DNA of 64,000 nt from Eunapius fragilis (taxonomy: Eukaryota; Porifera; Demospongiae; Spongillida; Spongillidae). Positions 61,201 through 64,000 of this stretch are shown one piece after another. How positions within the stretch are numbered: the stretch's first letter is position 1; each line of letters begins with the position of its first letter. The stretch spans positions 5,200,122 through 5,264,121 of the forward strand of contig OY811983.1 in assembly GCA_963681505.1 (NCBI GenBank), read 5' to 3'. The notes beneath the pieces are model-generated. The model had not been told where the DNA came from, did no database searches, and saw nothing but the letters and a program-made list of their open reading frames with translations. The position numbers were made by a program, and so were the translations under genes.

Positions 61201-63931
61201 CTGCCATGACCACAGTTGGCTGGATACAAACCCATGGAAAAGAGCTTGAAACCCATGTGTATGTTCATGGTGAGAGGGGTAAGGTCAAAGCAGCATTTCA
61301 GTTTCATTTGGGTGCCTGTGACTTGCAGCAACACATTTCTCTCGACTTATTTTTTGTCAAGGTAGCAGACCCTCCCAAGTGACAGAATATGTGCCTATAC
61401 TGCAGATGTGTAGAGAGGTTGGAGGTCCCATCAAGTTGTTATAAGTTAACTGAACTGTCTTCTTTGCCTGCCGTCGGGTTACATACATGTACACACAAAA
61501 ACTAGCAGATCGGCTCTCCAGCAAATCGACAGAAGTAATTCCAAATGGGATTGGTAGTGAGTTTACCTTTCTGTAAGGGCAGGTACACAATAAAATGGCT
61601 GTTGTAGTGGACTACTTGGCTGGTGCCATGCTTTACATGGGGGTGGAGTTCTGCATGGAGGCAATGGGTCTTTAATATATGCCGCCAGATGGGAATACAG
61701 CACCTGGTAACCATGGCAATGGTTGCAATATACCTGAGCTACTCGGTGACAATATTGATGTTTGCGAACCAGAGGTATCTGTTGACGCAGTTTGCAAGCC
61801 GAAGCTGTCCAGTGCCTTCCACATGTCTGCTAGCGTGCTATGATCGAACCAACTAATGTGGTAGCCAGCAATACCCTTAGCATCATTTATCACTAGCAAA
61901 TGCAGTTTTACATTGCACGTACTAACATGATAGTTGGATATGAATCCGGATAAAAACTGAATCAGCACATTTTCATATCAATCTTGAATCTCATCCTTAA
62001 CCTCTAAACCAACATCCTTATTAAGATATGCAATTTGATCCACCCGAAGCGATCCACAAGAAACAATAATTGGGTGATCTTATATTTAGATGGCTATGTA
62101 TAATAAACACATGTAGTCATTGGACCCTTTGCACAAAAGGTCTGAAGTCAATAAACGTCATAACAATACTAGTACTGTCTTTGGAACACAATATGGTTAA
62201 GCGAAAGGGAGATTTCAATAACTGCACCAAACACCCGCGAAAAGAACATGAACATCAACAAGCTGTATCTCAATGATCGATGATATACAAATTAGCATCT
62301 GAACAGCTCAATAACGATAGGACTTGTTTGACAGCAAAACAGAAAACGATGCTATTGGACTTTTCTTGTGCAAGTTACATGGTTTTAGAAGTCCGTGGGT
62401 TATCAGACCCTCAAGATATCATCACCAATTGAATGCAAAGTACCAAAATGCATTTGCACATACAGAAATGGTGAAGCAAAGAGCTGGTAAAGATTTGAAG
62501 TCGACACCATATAAGATTGTGGAGATATGAAGTGCATAAAACAGTGCACTTTATAATTATTATTTACCCTTTTTATCGCCTATTTCCCGTAAAATCTCCA
62601 ATGTACGTGTACATGTACATTGTATGCGCAGCATGAAGGAACATCTAACACACAAATACACACACCATATATATGCAACATGTACAGTATACGTACATTG
62701 TACATAGAACTTATATGCTGTGCACATACCATGCACACATTACATGTGCGCATACACACAAAACCAATCCTTGCCTGGTAATCCCAGCTGAGTGAGTCGG
62801 GCCCCAGACCACACCCCGTTGGGTCAGCACACTCAATGAACTCATCAGTGATATTAAAGCACTTGACTGCACCTCCAGTACCATTGTAGAAGAGTCCTGG
62901 TTGTTTGACACATATATATCAGAGCAATGAATCCCCAAGGGATCACAAGGTAATGGGTGTTTGAGTGGGAGAGACACATGACGTGTACACGGGCTATTGC
63001 TCTTTACACAATCAGCAAAGGTTGTAAGACATCACATTCTAAAGGCAGTGTGACTGCATACCAAGCTGACAATGCTAACGTAATGATTGCATTAATGTAT
63101 CACATCATTATTACAATATCACGCATACGTAAGCTAAAGAGAAAGGGAAAACCTGTGTGAGCTACGTGTGTGTGATGGACTCTATATGTTTTGAGGGGTT
63201 AATTGGTGGGTGGAGCTTTGGCCATACGATGTGTAATTAATCAAGGCTACAAAATAATTAGCTTTGTTGCCCCATCCACTCCTGGTTACTATTAACAATA
63301 CCACACAAACATAAAATACACCTTCATATAATACGATGATGTCACCTTGCAAGATGCCAGCTTGTAAGGTGAATACCAAACATTTCAGGACCATCACACT
63401 TATGTACATGAAATTTCCCTTTAGCCTCCTCACCTGCAGCTAGGGCAAGACCTCTCAGTCTATTGGGCTCTGAAAGCAGGAAGCCACAGGACACATTGAC
63501 GGGGAAGGCTGGAAGTGGAGCCAGAAAGGAGGCTGCATAAGGGTAGTCCACCATGGCCAGAGAGGTGAATGAATTCCTCACCCATCCAATCAAGTGGTTG
63601 ACCTGTATGAGAGGAGTGTGGGGGGGATGAGGGAGGAAGGGTAGAGAGAGAAAGGAGAATTGGGTGTGAAGAGAAATTGGTGAAATAAATCAGGCAATCA
63701 TGTAAGTGTTGATGAGTAACATAATACCAAATCCATGTATTTACTGCAAGAGGTCATTCCAATCAAGTGGAAAGTACACATGGTTGGTAGTAATGGCGAA
63801 AACATTACTAGTTACGAATAGCAAAAACGTTACTACTAGTTACAACACGCATGCACTAGTGTTAATTTACTCTACCTTATCTGCAGTCAGCTCATCACAG
63901 AGAAGGAACTGCTCAGTAATAGTCTGTAGAC
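58204..63931 (-). CDS. DPP7: Dipeptidyl peptidase 2 (DPP7)-like serine peptidase, 3' seven exons
   Basis: Exons on the minus strand: 63876-63931, 63434-63602, 62775-62896, 58746-58893, 58485-58549, 58359-58429 and 58204-58290, with TGA at 58206-58204. The reading phase is continuous through all six introns. The protein shows MVDYPYAASFLAPLPAFPVN, ECADPTGCG, ACTELNLP, NNVTDMFP, the catalytic-Asp motif NGNLDPW, the catalytic-His motif GGAHHLDLR and the C-terminus KDIIAKWLSGE. These are hallmarks of family S28 (DPP2 and prolyl carboxypeptidase). NNVTDMFP, FPVN and ACTEINL-type sequence favour DPP2, a lysosomal or secreted enzyme that removes X-Pro dipeptides. The 5' part with the catalytic Ser is outside the window. 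The intron after 62775 uses a GC donor (CAG|GCAAGG). Confidence 0.95.
59291..60006. repeat. Pair of direct repeats about 75 bp long
   Basis: 59291-59370 and 59936-60006 share TCAATTAAATAGAGTGAGGT and GGGAAACGTG with short indels. They may mark an element's internal duplication next to the hAT relic. Confidence 0.6.
60055..60640 (+). mobile_element. hAT transposase relic (C-terminal part)
   Basis: Reads AAEIGAEIIIPKITKYK, FPADSPSEYYKQCLGYP, then QLLFWAVDLPSAAGLKQELV, LLNVLPYADEDIFQTF and, past a stop, TTPVGTCQAKRPFSLLRRIK. The last part corresponds to the hAT dimerisation region with its C.R.FS.LRR signature. Several frame breaks are present, and a 44-bp segment is tandemly duplicated at 60487-60574. 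It is related to transposases that gave rise to P52rIPK/ZMYM-like host proteins. Confidence 0.75.
61360..62150. repeat. Interspersed repeat, rearranged copy
   Basis: 61420-61690 matches 11330-11600 in forward orientation, and 61760-62130 matches 10976-11310 in reverse orientation. The minus-strand words KTHCLHAELHPHVKHG and YLPLQKGKL are kept. Confidence 0.6.
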
Positions 63932-64000
63932 CTATTGGAAGGATAACAGTATACACAACCCAGGTAAGAATGCACATATACACAAACATACATACCCGTG

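Larger units (their letters stand above)
58894..62774 (-). other. 3.9-kb GC-AG intron of the DPP7-like gene
   Basis: The donor is GCAAGG instead of GTAAGG, directly after the codons for WDYQ; the acceptor CAACAG precedes ACTE. The flanking exons join in phase 0. It holds a hAT relic (60055-60640), direct repeats (59291-59370 and 59936-60006) and an interspersed repeat (61360-62150). Confidence 0.85.

Noticed and set aside
1-64000. CRISPR arrays, bacterial operons, rRNA or tRNA genes
   Set aside because: No regularly spaced repeats with unique spacers, no ribosome-binding-site pattern, and no cloverleaf that I could support by eye.

Overview
The window looks like animal nuclear DNA, probably from an early-branching marine invertebrate such as a demosponge (organism assignment is inference). 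It is AT-rich, has GT-AG and GC-AG introns and TATA-box promoters, carries many decayed transposons, and encodes two metazoan-type proteins: a dipeptidyl-peptidase-2-like peptidase and a semaphorin-like relic. There are no bacterial operons, CRISPR arrays or rRNA genes.

The left 55 kb is a cluster of at least eleven copies of one small three-exon gene that I do not recognise. Exon 1 encodes a signal peptide. Exon 2 (330 nt, phase 1 at both ends) encodes a domain with six cysteines. Exon 3 encodes a Ser/Thr/Pro-rich tail. Six copies have complete reading frames: minus strand at 7524-8255, 21696-22425, 33179-33907, 40942-41671 and 52078-52798, and plus strand at 49870-50666. Five are broken or truncated (67-515, 13538-13825, 27696-27988, 30139-30370, 43348-44078). 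Exon 2 is almost identical at the nucleotide level in all of them, while exons 1 and 3, introns and flanks are diverged.

Much of the cluster grew by segmental duplication. A unit of roughly 12-15 kb is present as copy 1 (1-15320), copy 2 (17178-29478) and a shorter copy 3 (30139-36908). Copies 1 and 2 are separated by a decayed semaphorin-like gene whose PSI exon is cut by the duplication junction. Copies 2 and 3 are separated by a Ty3/Gypsy fossil. Beyond copy 3 come an inverted upstream fragment, a 450-bp (TCCA)n array, a second Gypsy fossil with a LINE inside it, two more minus-strand family genes, converging reverse-transcriptase fragments, and a plus/minus pair of family genes with their ~2-kb upstream regions.

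Comparing paralogous copies reveals several transposon insertions with matching empty sites. Most belong to a group with CACAG...CTGTG ends and 3-bp target duplications (CACTA/CMC-like, inferred). One is a hAT-like element with a 5-bp duplication.

The right end (58204-63931, minus strand) holds the last seven exons of a dipeptidyl peptidase 2 (DPP7)-like serine peptidase. Its codon phases agree across every intron. A 3.9-kb GC-AG intron in it shelters a hAT transposase relic and another interspersed repeat.
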